From JBBINE01 sp037444025 (GTDB lineage Bacteria; Patescibacteriota; Minisyncoccia; UBA6257; HR35), in the NCBI GenBank assembly GCA_037444025.1, contig JBBINE010000009.1:1-32676 (forward strand): 32,676 bases of DNA, read 5' to 3'. Of this stretch, positions 10,001 to 16,002 are shown piece after piece; the first letter of the stretch is position 1; every line of letters starts with the position of its first letter. Below the pieces are notes generated by a model. It worked only from the letters and a program-made list of their open reading frames with translations, was not told the origin of the DNA and ran no database searches. A program made the translations under genes and the position numbers.

Positions 10001-10662
10001 GTTTAATTTCTCCAGTTTCAGGAATTGTTAAAGATATCGAAGATAACCCTAAGTATTATTTGGTGACAGTTAAAACACGAAGTAAAAAACAAACCGAACT
10101 TAAATTTAAGATTCCTAAAAGATTTAAATTATTAATCCAAAAGGGTTCTAAAATAGAAAAAGGAGATATTATCAATGAAGGATTGCCTGATCCTAAAAAA
10201 ATCTATTACACTAAAGGAAGATTAGAAACATTGAAATATATTCTAAAAGAAGTTAAAAAAATTTATAACGAACAAGGTGCTGGTATACACAACAAATACA
10301 TTGAATTAGTAGTAAAGAAAATGTTTTCTCGAGTAAAAGTTACTTCACCAGGAGATAGCGATTTTATTATCGGAGAAATAGTGGAAAAAGATATCTTTCT
10401 AGAAAAGAACAAAAATTTAAAGGCAGAAGGTAAAAAGATAGCTCGTGGTGTTCTTCTTCTTACTGGAATTAAAAATGTTGCTTTAACAACTAGCAGTTTC
10501 TTATCTGCTGCTTCTTTTCAAGAAACTTCAAGAGTTTTGACTCAAGCAGCTTTAGAATGTCGTGAGGATTACTTAAAAGGTATTAAGGAAAATATAATTA
10601 TTGGTCGAAAACCACTAATAGGTGAAGAATTTAGGAAAAAATTTGCTAGCTATGGCGCATAA
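7087..10662 (+). CDS. rpoC: DNA-directed RNA polymerase subunit beta'
   Basis: The 1,191-residue catalytic subunit. In order: the N-terminal zinc site (CSCGKYK followed by CERCGVEI, about residues 60-90), GKRVDFSGRSVIT, the Mg-binding active site NADFDGDQMG (about residue 490), the trigger loop around SGYLTRRLVDALHD, the second zinc site (Cys in ETDCGDETG, FTCKTFGGICQKC), and the C-terminal GIITAQSIGEPGTQLTMRTFHYGG. I choose ATG 7087 because MNKRNSTEEIEKL directly precedes the conserved clamp start. This ATG overlaps the end of rpoB, which suggests translational coupling. An upstream in-frame start (7051) would add 12 residues inside rpoB and is unlikely. Confidence 0.98.
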   Translation: MNKRNSTEEIEKLVLKLASPEDILRWSHGEVLRPETINYRTGKAERTGLFSEVIFGPVKDYECSCGKYKKPQVRGIVCERCGVEITHSSVRRERMGHITLISPCVHIWFLRSYPYPLKLFLDIPLYQLEKVIYYSAYIITQVNEEEKERILKDIEKEYKLILERAESKEDKKHKSLIFNQIKQELKSIQVRKVLSDTEYFYLSKKYPNTFDVGIGSEPIRRFLEEIDLESLKKETEKKLLKTSSSVEKKHLSLKLRFINAFIKNNRRPEWMILTVLPVLPPDLRPIIQLEGGKYTSSDLNDLYRKVINRNNRLKKLLELKTPEIILRNEKRMLQEAVDSLLDINMRKEKIVARKKPIKSLSDSLKGKEGRFRQNLLGKRVDFSGRSVITIGPELRINECGLPKKIAFELFKPFIIHELLKEEKAQTTKHAQYLIEIQDSDALAALENVVKDRFVLLNRAPTLHKLGILAFKPILIEGLSIKIPPLVCDGYNADFDGDQMGVFLPLSKEAQREAKEIMNAARNLLKPATGEPIARPQKDILTGLYFITYLKDSTEESDQKIRKVNDENEALYLYSQGIIALQEKILVKEIKNEKNVITSVGRIIFNRTLPLDFRFVNETIDKKTLSKIISETLSKYELERVAIILDNMKEVGFRYVTYLGLTIGLDDLIKPKNLEKIVEESLSKQEEILNAYENGWISDTEKENQLREIWALALKNLEDELKKETDPLSNLRLMIDSGGRGSYSQLLQMTALKGLVSNPKGEVIELPITTSYKSGFSPLGYFISTHGARKGASDKALKTPRSGYLTRRLVDALHDIIIKETDCGDETGIIIRRNELKESGDSFSDVIYSRVSLEDIKDKNGNFLIKKGEFITKEIAKKIGDLGIEQVRVRSPFTCKTFGGICQKCFGLDLAVDQPIKLGEAIGIITAQSIGEPGTQLTMRTFHYGGVITASDITRGLPRVEEILEARAPKVESLISPVSGIVKDIEDNPKYYLVTVKTRSKKQTELKFKIPKRFKLLIQKGSKIEKGDIINEGLPDPKKIYYTKGRLETLKYILKEVKKIYNEQGAGIHNKYIELVVKKMFSRVKVTSPGDSDFIIGEIVEKDIFLEKNKNLKAEGKKIARGVLLLTGIKNVALTTSSFLSAASFQETSRVLTQAALECREDYLKGIKENIIIGRKPLIGEEFRKKFASYGA

Positions 10663-10939
10663 AAAAGGAGCAGGTAGTGTAAAAACAGGGAGAGATTCTA
10701 AACCTAAGTATTTAGGGGTAAAATTATATGATGGTCAGATTGTTAAACCTGGAGATATTATAGTTAGACAAAGAGGAACAAAAATCTTACCGGGAGAAAA
10801 TGTAGCTCGAGGCGGGGATGATACTTTATATTCTTTGGTTTACGGAAAAATTAAATTTAAAACCTTGAGAAAAACAATTTTTTCTGGTAAAAGAGTTTGG
10901 AAAAAAGTTGTAAACGTTATTCCTCTAAATATCTCTTAA
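10652..10939 (+). CDS. rpmA: 50S ribosomal protein L27
   Basis: A 95-residue L27 starting MAHKKGAGSVKTGRDS, the usual start without the N-terminal extension that some Firmicutes cleave off. GRDSKPKYLGVKLYDGQ, PGDIIVRQRGTKI and PGENVARGGDDTLY follow the family closely. L27 sits near the peptidyl transferase centre and reaches it with its N-terminus. ATG 10652 lies inside the end of rpoC (11-base overlap), so it is probably co-translated with it. L27 is usually encoded next to rplU and obg, so the rpoC-rpmA arrangement is not the common one. The 3' end overlaps the convergent glyA by 23 bases. Confidence 0.97.
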   Translation: MAHKKGAGSVKTGRDSKPKYLGVKLYDGQIVKPGDIIVRQRGTKILPGENVARGGDDTLYSLVYGKIKFKTLRKTIFSGKRVWKKVVNVIPLNIS

Positions 10940-12173
10940 CCGTTATTAACCATTTTCTATAAGGAAGAGAAAATTTTTTTGTTAAGCTAATAACTTCCTC
11001 TTTTACTCTTACTGTCTTTTCTTTTTTGATCAAAATTCTTTCAAGAAATTCTCCTATTTTTGTCATTTCTTTTTCTTCCATTCCTCTTGAAGTAATAGCA
11101 GGTGTTCCAATTCTTATTCCAGAAGGATTAAAAGGAGAAGTATCGGATGGGAGAGAATTTCTGTTAGCGATAATATTTGCTTCTTCTAATAAACTTTCAG
11201 CAAATTTACCTTCTAAATTTAAAGGTTTTAAATCAATCATCATCAGATGATTATCAGTTCCACCTGTATAAAGTTTGAATCCTCTTTTAATTAATTCTTC
11301 AGCTAACTTTTTAGAATTTTTAACTATTTGCTTTTGATAATTAATAAAAACTTTTTTTAATGTTCTTCCAAAAGCATAAGCAATTCCAGCAATAGTATGC
11401 ATATGAGGTCCTCCCTGAAGTCCAGGAAAAACTGATTTGTTTATTTTTTCTTCTAATTCTTTTCTCATAAAAATTATAGTGCCTCTTGGTCCTCTTAAAG
11501 TTTTATGAGTTGTCATTGTAACCACATCAACAAAAGGAAAAGGTGAAGGATGAAGATTAGCTAAAACAAGCCCTGCAATATGAGCAATATCAGCAACATG
11601 AAAAGCATCAATTTTTTTACAAATCTCATAAATTCTCTTAAAATCAATCGTTCTTGGATAAGCAGTTGTTCCTGAAATAATTATTTTAGGTTTATATTTT
11701 AAAGCAAGCTTTTCAAGTTCATCATAATCAATTTTTTCACTTTCAGGGTTTACTCCATACTGAATTGAGTTAAAAAGTTTTCCAGTATAACTTACTTTAT
11801 GTCCATGAGTTAAATGTCCTCCATGAAAAAGATTAAGCCCCATTATAGTTTCCCTGGGATTTATAAGTCCTAAATAAACAGCTAAATTTGCAGGAGAACC
11901 TGAATAAGGCTGAACATTAACTGACCATTTATCTTTATTTAACTTAAAAGCTTTAAGTGCTCTTTCTTTAGCCAAATTTTCAATCTCATCAATAAACTTA
12001 TTTCCAGGATAATATCTTTTTCCAGGATAACCTTCAGCATATTTATTCATTAGAGGAGATCCAACAATAAATAAAGTTTCTAAATCAACAAAATTTTCAG
12101 AAGGAATAAGCTCTAAGGTTTCTTCTTCTCTTTTTATTTCTTTTTCAATAATTTTCCAAAGCTTTTTATCCAT
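10917..12173 (-). CDS. glyA: Serine hydroxymethyltransferase
   Basis: A 418-residue PLP enzyme interconverting serine plus tetrahydrofolate and glycine plus 5,10-methylene-tetrahydrofolate in the cytoplasm. Family motifs: LIPSENFVDLETL, YAEGYPGKRYYPG, the PYSGSPANLAVY loop, DIAHIAGLV, and the PLP lysine in TTHKTLRGPRGT (about residue 228). Length matches the family. The start codon fits the usual MDKKLW-type N-terminus. A TTGACA box lies upstream on this strand (12199-12204), but the -10 at the right spacing (TAAATT) almost touches the ATG, so the promoter is uncertain. The gene converges on rpmA with a tail-to-tail overlap. Its product feeds FolD, encoded at 30499. Confidence 0.97.
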   Translation of the reverse strand: MDKKLWKIIEKEIKREEETLELIPSENFVDLETLFIVGSPLMNKYAEGYPGKRYYPGNKFIDEIENLAKERALKAFKLNKDKWSVNVQPYSGSPANLAVYLGLINPRETIMGLNLFHGGHLTHGHKVSYTGKLFNSIQYGVNPESEKIDYDELEKLALKYKPKIIISGTTAYPRTIDFKRIYEICKKIDAFHVADIAHIAGLVLANLHPSPFPFVDVVTMTTHKTLRGPRGTIIFMRKELEEKINKSVFPGLQGGPHMHTIAGIAYAFGRTLKKVFINYQKQIVKNSKKLAEELIKRGFKLYTGGTDNHLMMIDLKPLNLEGKFAESLLEEANIIANRNSLPSDTSPFNPSGIRIGTPAITSRGMEEKEMTKIGEFLERILIKKEKTVRVKEEVISLTKKFSLPYRKWLITVKRYLEE

Positions 12174-12225
12174 TAAATTTATTTTAAAAGATTTTTTGTG
12201 TCAAGATATTATTAATTAGGTATGT

Positions 12226-12667
12226 ATGGAAAATATTTATAAAAAATCTATCAACAATTTGTAAAAGATAGAAAAGAAAATAATTTAGAATCGATTATAA
12301 GGGCTTTTTTTATTTTTTATTGAAAAACTAGAAAATTAATTAAAAAAGAAAATTTAAAATATTCTGATCTTACTTTTTTGCTGTCATCGATGATAAATTC
12401 CTGGATGATAAATTCCTGTTTCCTGCGGAAAATGTAAGAACACTCCTTGACTCATATGGCCCTTCAGTAGAAATAAAAACAGAAGGTTTTCTTATTGGAG
12501 TTTTTAAAAGCATTAGATTTAATGCATTATAAAAATTTAATATATGATTTACGAGACAAGTTAAGCGAGTTTCATATGAATTTATCTTTAAATAGAAAAG
12601 AAGAAATAGAAAATATAAAAAGGAAGCTTTGGGAATTTTAGAAAACTTAAAAAAATATAGTAGTTAA
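12226..12667 (+). pseudogene. Decayed protein-coding region
   Basis: About 440 bases between glyA and the response regulator without an intact gene. Pieces with protein-like composition follow one another in changing frames: one starting at ATG 12226, one containing VKDRKENNLESIIRAFF, one containing FPAENVRTLLDSYGPSVEIK and EGFLIGVFKSIRFNAL, one starting MHYKNLIYDLRDKLSEF, and one ending GILENLKKYSS. Joining them would need at least three frameshifts. A 15-bp tandem duplication lies inside. The SVEIKTEGFLIGVFKSI piece weakly recalls the C-terminal part of ATP synthase delta subunits, but I would not name it on that basis. Confidence 0.4.
12389..12418 (+). repeat. 15-bp tandem duplication
   Basis: GATGATAAATTCCTG occurs twice in direct tandem inside the decayed region. 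In one frame it encodes DDKFL twice, so it would not itself break that frame. It looks like a recent slippage product. Confidence 0.85.
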
Positions 12668-12689
12668 CATTTAATCCAATTATTAAAAA

Positions 12690-13106
12690 TTATTGAGAAA
12701 TTGCTAAAATCTTTTTGATTTTTTCTACGAGAATACTGAAATCATCTGTTTTTCTAAAGAAATCAAGAGCCCCTAACTCTTTAGCTATTTTTTCATCTAC
12801 CAATCTACCATCTTCTGTTAAAATGTCTTCTCCTAGATTAGTAAGAAAAACAAATTTTGTATCTTTGGTTTCTTCTTTTGCTTTTATTTCTAAGGCTGTT
12901 TCTATACCATCTTTTTTCGGCATAATAATATCCAAAATTACTAAATCAGGCTTAAATTCTTGTATTTTTTGTAATGCTTCAACACCATTACTAGCTTCTT
13001 CCAAATTACTAAAACCAATATTTATTAAATTAAATCTTATTATCTCTCTAAAGTTTGGTTCATCATCTACAATTAAAATTTTTATGTTTTTATTTTGCTC
13101 TTCCAT
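12690..13106 (-). CDS. Single-domain response regulator (receiver only)
   Basis: A 138-residue CheY-like receiver with no output domain. The acidic pocket is VDDE (Asp14, Asp15), the phospho-acceptor is Asp59 in VILDIIMP, the switch Thr is Thr89 in FLTNL, and Lys119 lies in FFRKTDD. The insert between the Thr and Lys is longer than in CheY and is shared with the regulator at 22391, so the two are paralogs. Without an effector domain it probably acts by protein contact. The first 84 codons lie in the 492-bp direct repeat, and a truncated copy is at 15504-15758. It is divergent from the acyltransferase unit. An AT-rich TATAAT-like box lies about 20 bases upstream of the ATG. Confidence 0.93.
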   Translation of the reverse strand: MEEQNKNIKILIVDDEPNFREIIRFNLINIGFSNLEEASNGVEALQKIQEFKPDLVILDIIMPKKDGIETALEIKAKEETKDTKFVFLTNLGEDILTEDGRLVDEKIAKELGALDFFRKTDDFSILVEKIKKILAISQ

Positions 13107-13169
13107 TTTCTGGTTTTGATTATATTATAACATTATTTTAATTTAAATTAAAATTAAAATTTTATTTAC

Positions 13170-13198
13170 TTGACAATCTAGTTTTTCTTTTATATTAT
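13170..13198 (+). promoter_or_regulatory. Promoter of the acyltransferase-methyltransferase unit
   Basis: TTGACA at 13170-13175, a 17-bp spacer and TATTAT at 13193-13198, reading toward the acyltransferase. It lies inside the direct repeat, so an identical promoter is at 15822-15850 in front of the CapK-like operon. Surrounding AT palindromes may also serve the divergent regulator gene. Confidence 0.6.
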
Positions 13199-13240
13199 TA
13201 TTTTATATAATTATTTAAATTTCATCATGGTTATTTTTAA

Positions 13241-13345
13241 CACATTAAGGAAATTAAATGGATTAAAAAACAAGAAATATTTAACTATATTTTGCCAGAA
13301 ATAATTTCCAAATGGCCGGAGAGAGTAAGGAAACTTCTGGCTTGA
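13241..13345 (+). pseudogene. 34-codon gene remnant at the repeat edge
   Basis: An open frame without an ATG that reads through WIKKQEIFNYILPE and SKWPERVRKLLA to a TGA at 13343-13345. The amphipathic, basic character looks like a genuine protein C-terminus. A frame shifted by one base starts at ATG 13226 (MVIFNTLRK), so a decayed short gene is possible. The same remnant is at 15893-15997. The product is not recognised. Confidence 0.35.
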
Positions 13346-13361
13346 TCAATAAATAAAGTAA

Positions 13362-13871
13362 ATGTCTTTATTTTTAAAAATTATTCAAATTCTTCTAGTT
13401 CCACTTCATAGGATATTTTTTAGAGTGTTCTTTAAAATAAATCTAATCGGAAAAGAAAATCTATTTAAGATATATAAAAATCCTGTAATCTTTGCTAGTA
13501 ATCATAAATCATTTATCGATCCACTTTTTGCTAATATTTTACCTATTAAATTTGCACCTATAAAATTTTTAGCTGCTAAGGAATACTTTAATTTTCTTAG
13601 TAAAAATGTTATATTCCCACTTTCTATTTTTGTTGCTTTATATGTAAGATTAAACTGGTCTATACCTATTGATAGAGAAAATAAAAATATAAATTTAGAA
13701 GAAAAATTAAAAAAAGCTGTTTCTGCTATTAACAATGGATATAATATCTGGATTTTCCCCGAAGGTAAAGTTAATAAAAGTAATCAGCTAGGTACTTTTA
13801 AAAGAGGAGTAGGATATCTTCATAAAGTAACTAAAGCCCCAATAATACCGGTAGCTATAATTTATTATTAA
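13362..13871 (+). CDS. plsC: PlsC-like 1-acylglycerol-3-phosphate acyltransferase, 3' end frameshifted
   Basis: 169 residues of a membrane-associated acyltransferase that transfers a fatty acyl group, typically to lysophosphatidate. The catalytic HX4D motif is NHKSFIDP (His48, Asp53); FPEGKVNKS matches the FPEG motif and KAPIIPVAI the following strand. An N-terminal hydrophobic segment (about residues 5-24) fits membrane attachment. The frame stops right after PVAIIYY, where the family continues with a strand ending in IGEPI; that strand (FFRRKVIIKIGEPI) is in the next frame from 13876. A one-base indel between 13861 and 13871 would join them. Either the gene is broken or the assembly has a one-base error. 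Confidence 0.8.
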   Translation: MSLFLKIIQILLVPLHRIFFRVFFKINLIGKENLFKIYKNPVIFASNHKSFIDPLFANILPIKFAPIKFLAAKEYFNFLSKNVIFPLSIFVALYVRLNWSIPIDRENKNINLEEKLKKAVSAINNGYNIWIFPEGKVNKSNQLGTFKRGVGYLHKVTKAPIIPVAIIYY

Positions 13872-13875
13872 TAAC

Positions 13876-14883
13876 ATGTTTTTTAGAAGAAAAGTAATAA
13901 TAAAAATAGGAGAACCTATTTATGATTTGAGCAATTTAACAATAGAAGAAATATCTAATTTTGTAAGAGAAAAAGTTAAAAATTTGATAGAAGAGGAACA
14001 ATGGATTAATGAAGTTATCGTTGACTATGATGAAACTTATGAAAAAAATAGTATTTTTAGAGAATTTTTAAACCTTTTTATCATTCCTATTATTAACAAT
14101 CTTCCAACAAAATTATTTTTAAAGACTACAAAAAAAGCTCAAGAAGTGCATCAACATGCCACTACTTATAAAGCTTTAGAAATTGTTTATACTTTTGATA
14201 ATAAGATTAATTTTAACGAAGGGATATTAAAAGGCTTATTGTTATCTTTTTTTCAAAAGACTAATAATGCTAAGGCTTTAAGAAATAGACTTAGATTAGT
14301 TAAAAAGAAAATTAAAGAATCTATAGATTACTTTTTAAGCAAAAATAAAAAAGAAATTCAAATATTAAGCTTAGCTTCAGGATCAAATAAAGCAGTTTTA
14401 GAAACTGTATCAATCTTAAAAGATAAAGCTAATTTTAAAATTTTTTCTGTTGATAAACATTTAGATGCAATTGAATATTCAAAATCCTTGGCTAAAAGTT
14501 TAAATATTTATGATTTTTGTGAATGGTATCAAGATACTATTTCTAATTTCTTAAAAATTTGTAAAGAAAATAATAAAAAATTTGATATTATAGAAATGGT
14601 AGGTTTTTTAGATTATGTAGAAAAAGACAAAGCAATATATTTATTTAATGAAATTTTTGATATTTTAGAAAATGATGGTTTTTTTATTTGTGGAAATATA
14701 AAAGATAATAAAGAAAGAAAATTTATCACAGAAGTTATAAAATGGCCAGGGCTTATTTTTAGAGATGAATATGATTTATTAAAAATTTTGAAAAATTCTA
14801 AATTTAAAAATAGTAGATATAAAATTATTTATGAACCCTTAAAAATACATGGAATAATCTTTGCTTATAAACATGGTGGTTAA
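13876..14883 (+). CDS. Acyltransferase C-terminus fused to a SAM-dependent methyltransferase
   Basis: 335 residues. The first 40 or so (FFRRKVIIKIGEPIYDLSN, then a FVREKV helix) are the missing C-terminal end of the preceding acyltransferase. A linker follows, then a class I methyltransferase-like domain from about residue 150. ILSLASGSNKAV matches the SAM-binding glycine loop, FKIFSVDKHLDAIEYSK the acidic end of beta 2, and FDIIEMVGFLDYV the beta 4 region. Repairing the one-base shift gives a single protein of about 506 residues, acyltransferase plus methyltransferase. The substrate is unknown. The 3' end overlaps the next gene by 11 bases. Confidence 0.7.
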   Translation: MFFRRKVIIKIGEPIYDLSNLTIEEISNFVREKVKNLIEEEQWINEVIVDYDETYEKNSIFREFLNLFIIPIINNLPTKLFLKTTKKAQEVHQHATTYKALEIVYTFDNKINFNEGILKGLLLSFFQKTNNAKALRNRLRLVKKKIKESIDYFLSKNKKEIQILSLASGSNKAVLETVSILKDKANFKIFSVDKHLDAIEYSKSLAKSLNIYDFCEWYQDTISNFLKICKENNKKFDIIEMVGFLDYVEKDKAIYLFNEIFDILENDGFFICGNIKDNKERKFITEVIKWPGLIFRDEYDLLKILKNSKFKNSRYKIIYEPLKIHGIIFAYKHGG

Positions 14884-15577
14884 TTTATATGACTTTTTAG
14901 CTTTTTCAGCCTTACTTAACATATTTGTATTTGGTCTTTTTAGCTTTGTTATTATTTTAAAAAACCCTAAAGAACACTTAAATAGATTATTCTTTTTAAT
15001 GTGTTTTGCTTCTATTTTTTGGTCTCTTGGGTATTGGCAATGGATGATATCTATGAAAATTAATGATTTTATAAAATCTTTAATCTGGGCAAGAATTTTA
15101 TCCTTGAGCTCATTATTTATTCCGCTTTTTTATTTTCATTTTGTATTAGTATTACTTGATTTAATAAAAAATAAAAAATTTCAGATTTTTATGGGGCTAG
15201 TTTATGCAATTACTTTCTTTATATCTTTATTTTCCTTCTCAGAATTTTTTGTAAAAACAGTTGAGCAAAAAGGACCATTTTCTTTTTGGCCCACGCCTGG
15301 ACCCTTATACTCCTTTTATATATTCTTTATATATTTCGGAGTGATTTTATATTCTTTATATTTGTTAATTTCAAAGCATAGAAAATCTCTCATTTTAGAA
15401 GAGAAGAGTAGAATTAAGCTAGTTTTATTAGGAAGTATATTAGGATTTGGAAGCGGAGCTTTTAATTTTCCTTTATGGTTCAATATTCAAATAATTCCTT
15501 ATCCTATTTTGTATCTTTGGTTTCTTCTTTTGCTTTTATTTCTAAGGCTGTTTCTATACCATCTTTTTTCGGCATAA
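14873..15577 (+). pseudogene. Truncated multi-TM sensor domain of a histidine kinase
   Basis: ATG 14873 opens a highly hydrophobic frame with about six to seven membrane segments, of the type found at the N-terminus of 7TM sensor histidine kinases. It is paralogous to the protein at 20481: both begin with a hydrophobic segment followed by a KNPK/TNPK loop and an IFWS motif. Native coding ends at 15505 (211 codons), where the second copy of the 492-bp repeat begins. The last 23 residues are read antisense to a response regulator gene. The HisKA and ATPase domains expected after the sensor are missing. The junction is either a real rearrangement or a scaffold misjoin. Confidence 0.7.
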
Positions 15578-15758
15578 TAATATCCAAAATTACTAAATCA
15601 GGCTTAAATTCTTGTATTTTTTGTAATGCTTCAACACCATTACTAGCTTCTTCCAAATTACTAAAACCAATATTTATTAAATTAAATCTTATTATCTCTC
15701 TAAAGTTTGGTTCATCATCTACAATTAAAATTTTTATGTTTTTATTTTGCTCTTCCAT
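15504..15758 (-). pseudogene. Truncated response regulator (84 codons)
   Basis: The duplicated 5' end of the regulator gene at 12690-13106. It keeps both acidic pocket residues and the phospho-acceptor Asp59, but ends with a TAG created at the repeat boundary (15504-15506), before the Thr89 and Lys119 segments. The last two strands and helices of the receiver fold are absent, so a functional product is unlikely. Confidence 0.85.
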
Positions 15759-15821
15759 TTTCTGGTTTTGATTATATTATAACATTATTTTAATTTAAAT
15801 TAAAATTAAAATTTTATTTAC

Positions 15822-15850
15822 TTGACAATCTAGTTTTTCTTTTATATTAT
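15822..15850 (+). promoter_or_regulatory. Duplicated promoter in front of the CapK-like operon
   Basis: TTGACA at 15822-15827, 17 bp, then TATTAT at 15845-15850. It is the exact copy of the promoter at 13170-13198. The predicted leader to ATG 16003 is about 145 bases and includes the 34-codon remnant. Confidence 0.6.
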
Positions 15851-15892
15851 TATTTTATATAATTATTTAAATTTCATCATGGTTATTTTTAA

Positions 15893-15997
15893 CACATTAA
15901 GGAAATTAAATGGATTAAAAAACAAGAAATATTTAACTATATTTTGCCAGAAATAATTTCCAAATGGCCGGAGAGAGTAAGGAAACTTCTGGCTTGA
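15893..15997 (+). pseudogene. Second copy of the 34-codon remnant
   Basis: Same sequence as 13241-13345, again ending in TGA exactly at the end of the repeat. Here it lies directly upstream of the CapK-like gene, in a different frame from it. Confidence 0.35.
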
Positions 15998-16002
15998 CCT
16001 AT

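Larger units (their letters stand above)
12854..13345. repeat. 492-bp direct repeat, copy 1
   Basis: I find no mismatch between 12854-13345 and 15506-15997 (offset 2,652). The unit contains the first 84 codons of the response regulator (minus strand), the divergent promoter region and a 34-codon remnant whose TGA stop coincides with the right end. Both copies have the same orientation. Copy 1 has the intact regulator on its left and the acyltransferase on its right. Confidence 0.95.
15506..15997. repeat. 492-bp direct repeat, copy 2
   Basis: Identical to 12854-13345 by eye. On the left it interrupts the sensor gene at 15505/15506, with only the bases ATTTTG shared at the join as part of the repeat itself. 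On the right it runs into the CapK-like gene. Recombination between the copies would remove 2,652 bp carrying the acyltransferase-methyltransferase-sensor unit and leave an intact regulator divergent from the CapK-like operon. Confidence 0.95.

Noticed and set aside
12176..12204. glyA promoter TTGACA with TAAATT
   Set aside because: The -10 box at 17 bp ends two bases before the start codon, so transcription would begin inside the gene; kept only as a remark.
12226..12667. ATP synthase delta subunit gene
   Set aside because: Only one short piece (SVEIKTEGFLIGVFKSI) recalls the family, no other ATP synthase genes are near, and the frame is broken several times.
12715..13119. Long open frame antisense to the response regulator, repeated at 15475-15771
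   Set aside because: It mirrors the codon structure of a clear receiver domain and its duplicate only reflects the direct repeat. No homology or ribosome binding site supports it.
15964..16002. Upstream start of the CapK-like gene at ATG 15964
   Set aside because: The extra codons come from the repeated segment, are absent from the family N-terminus and coincide with a different frame of a gene remnant.
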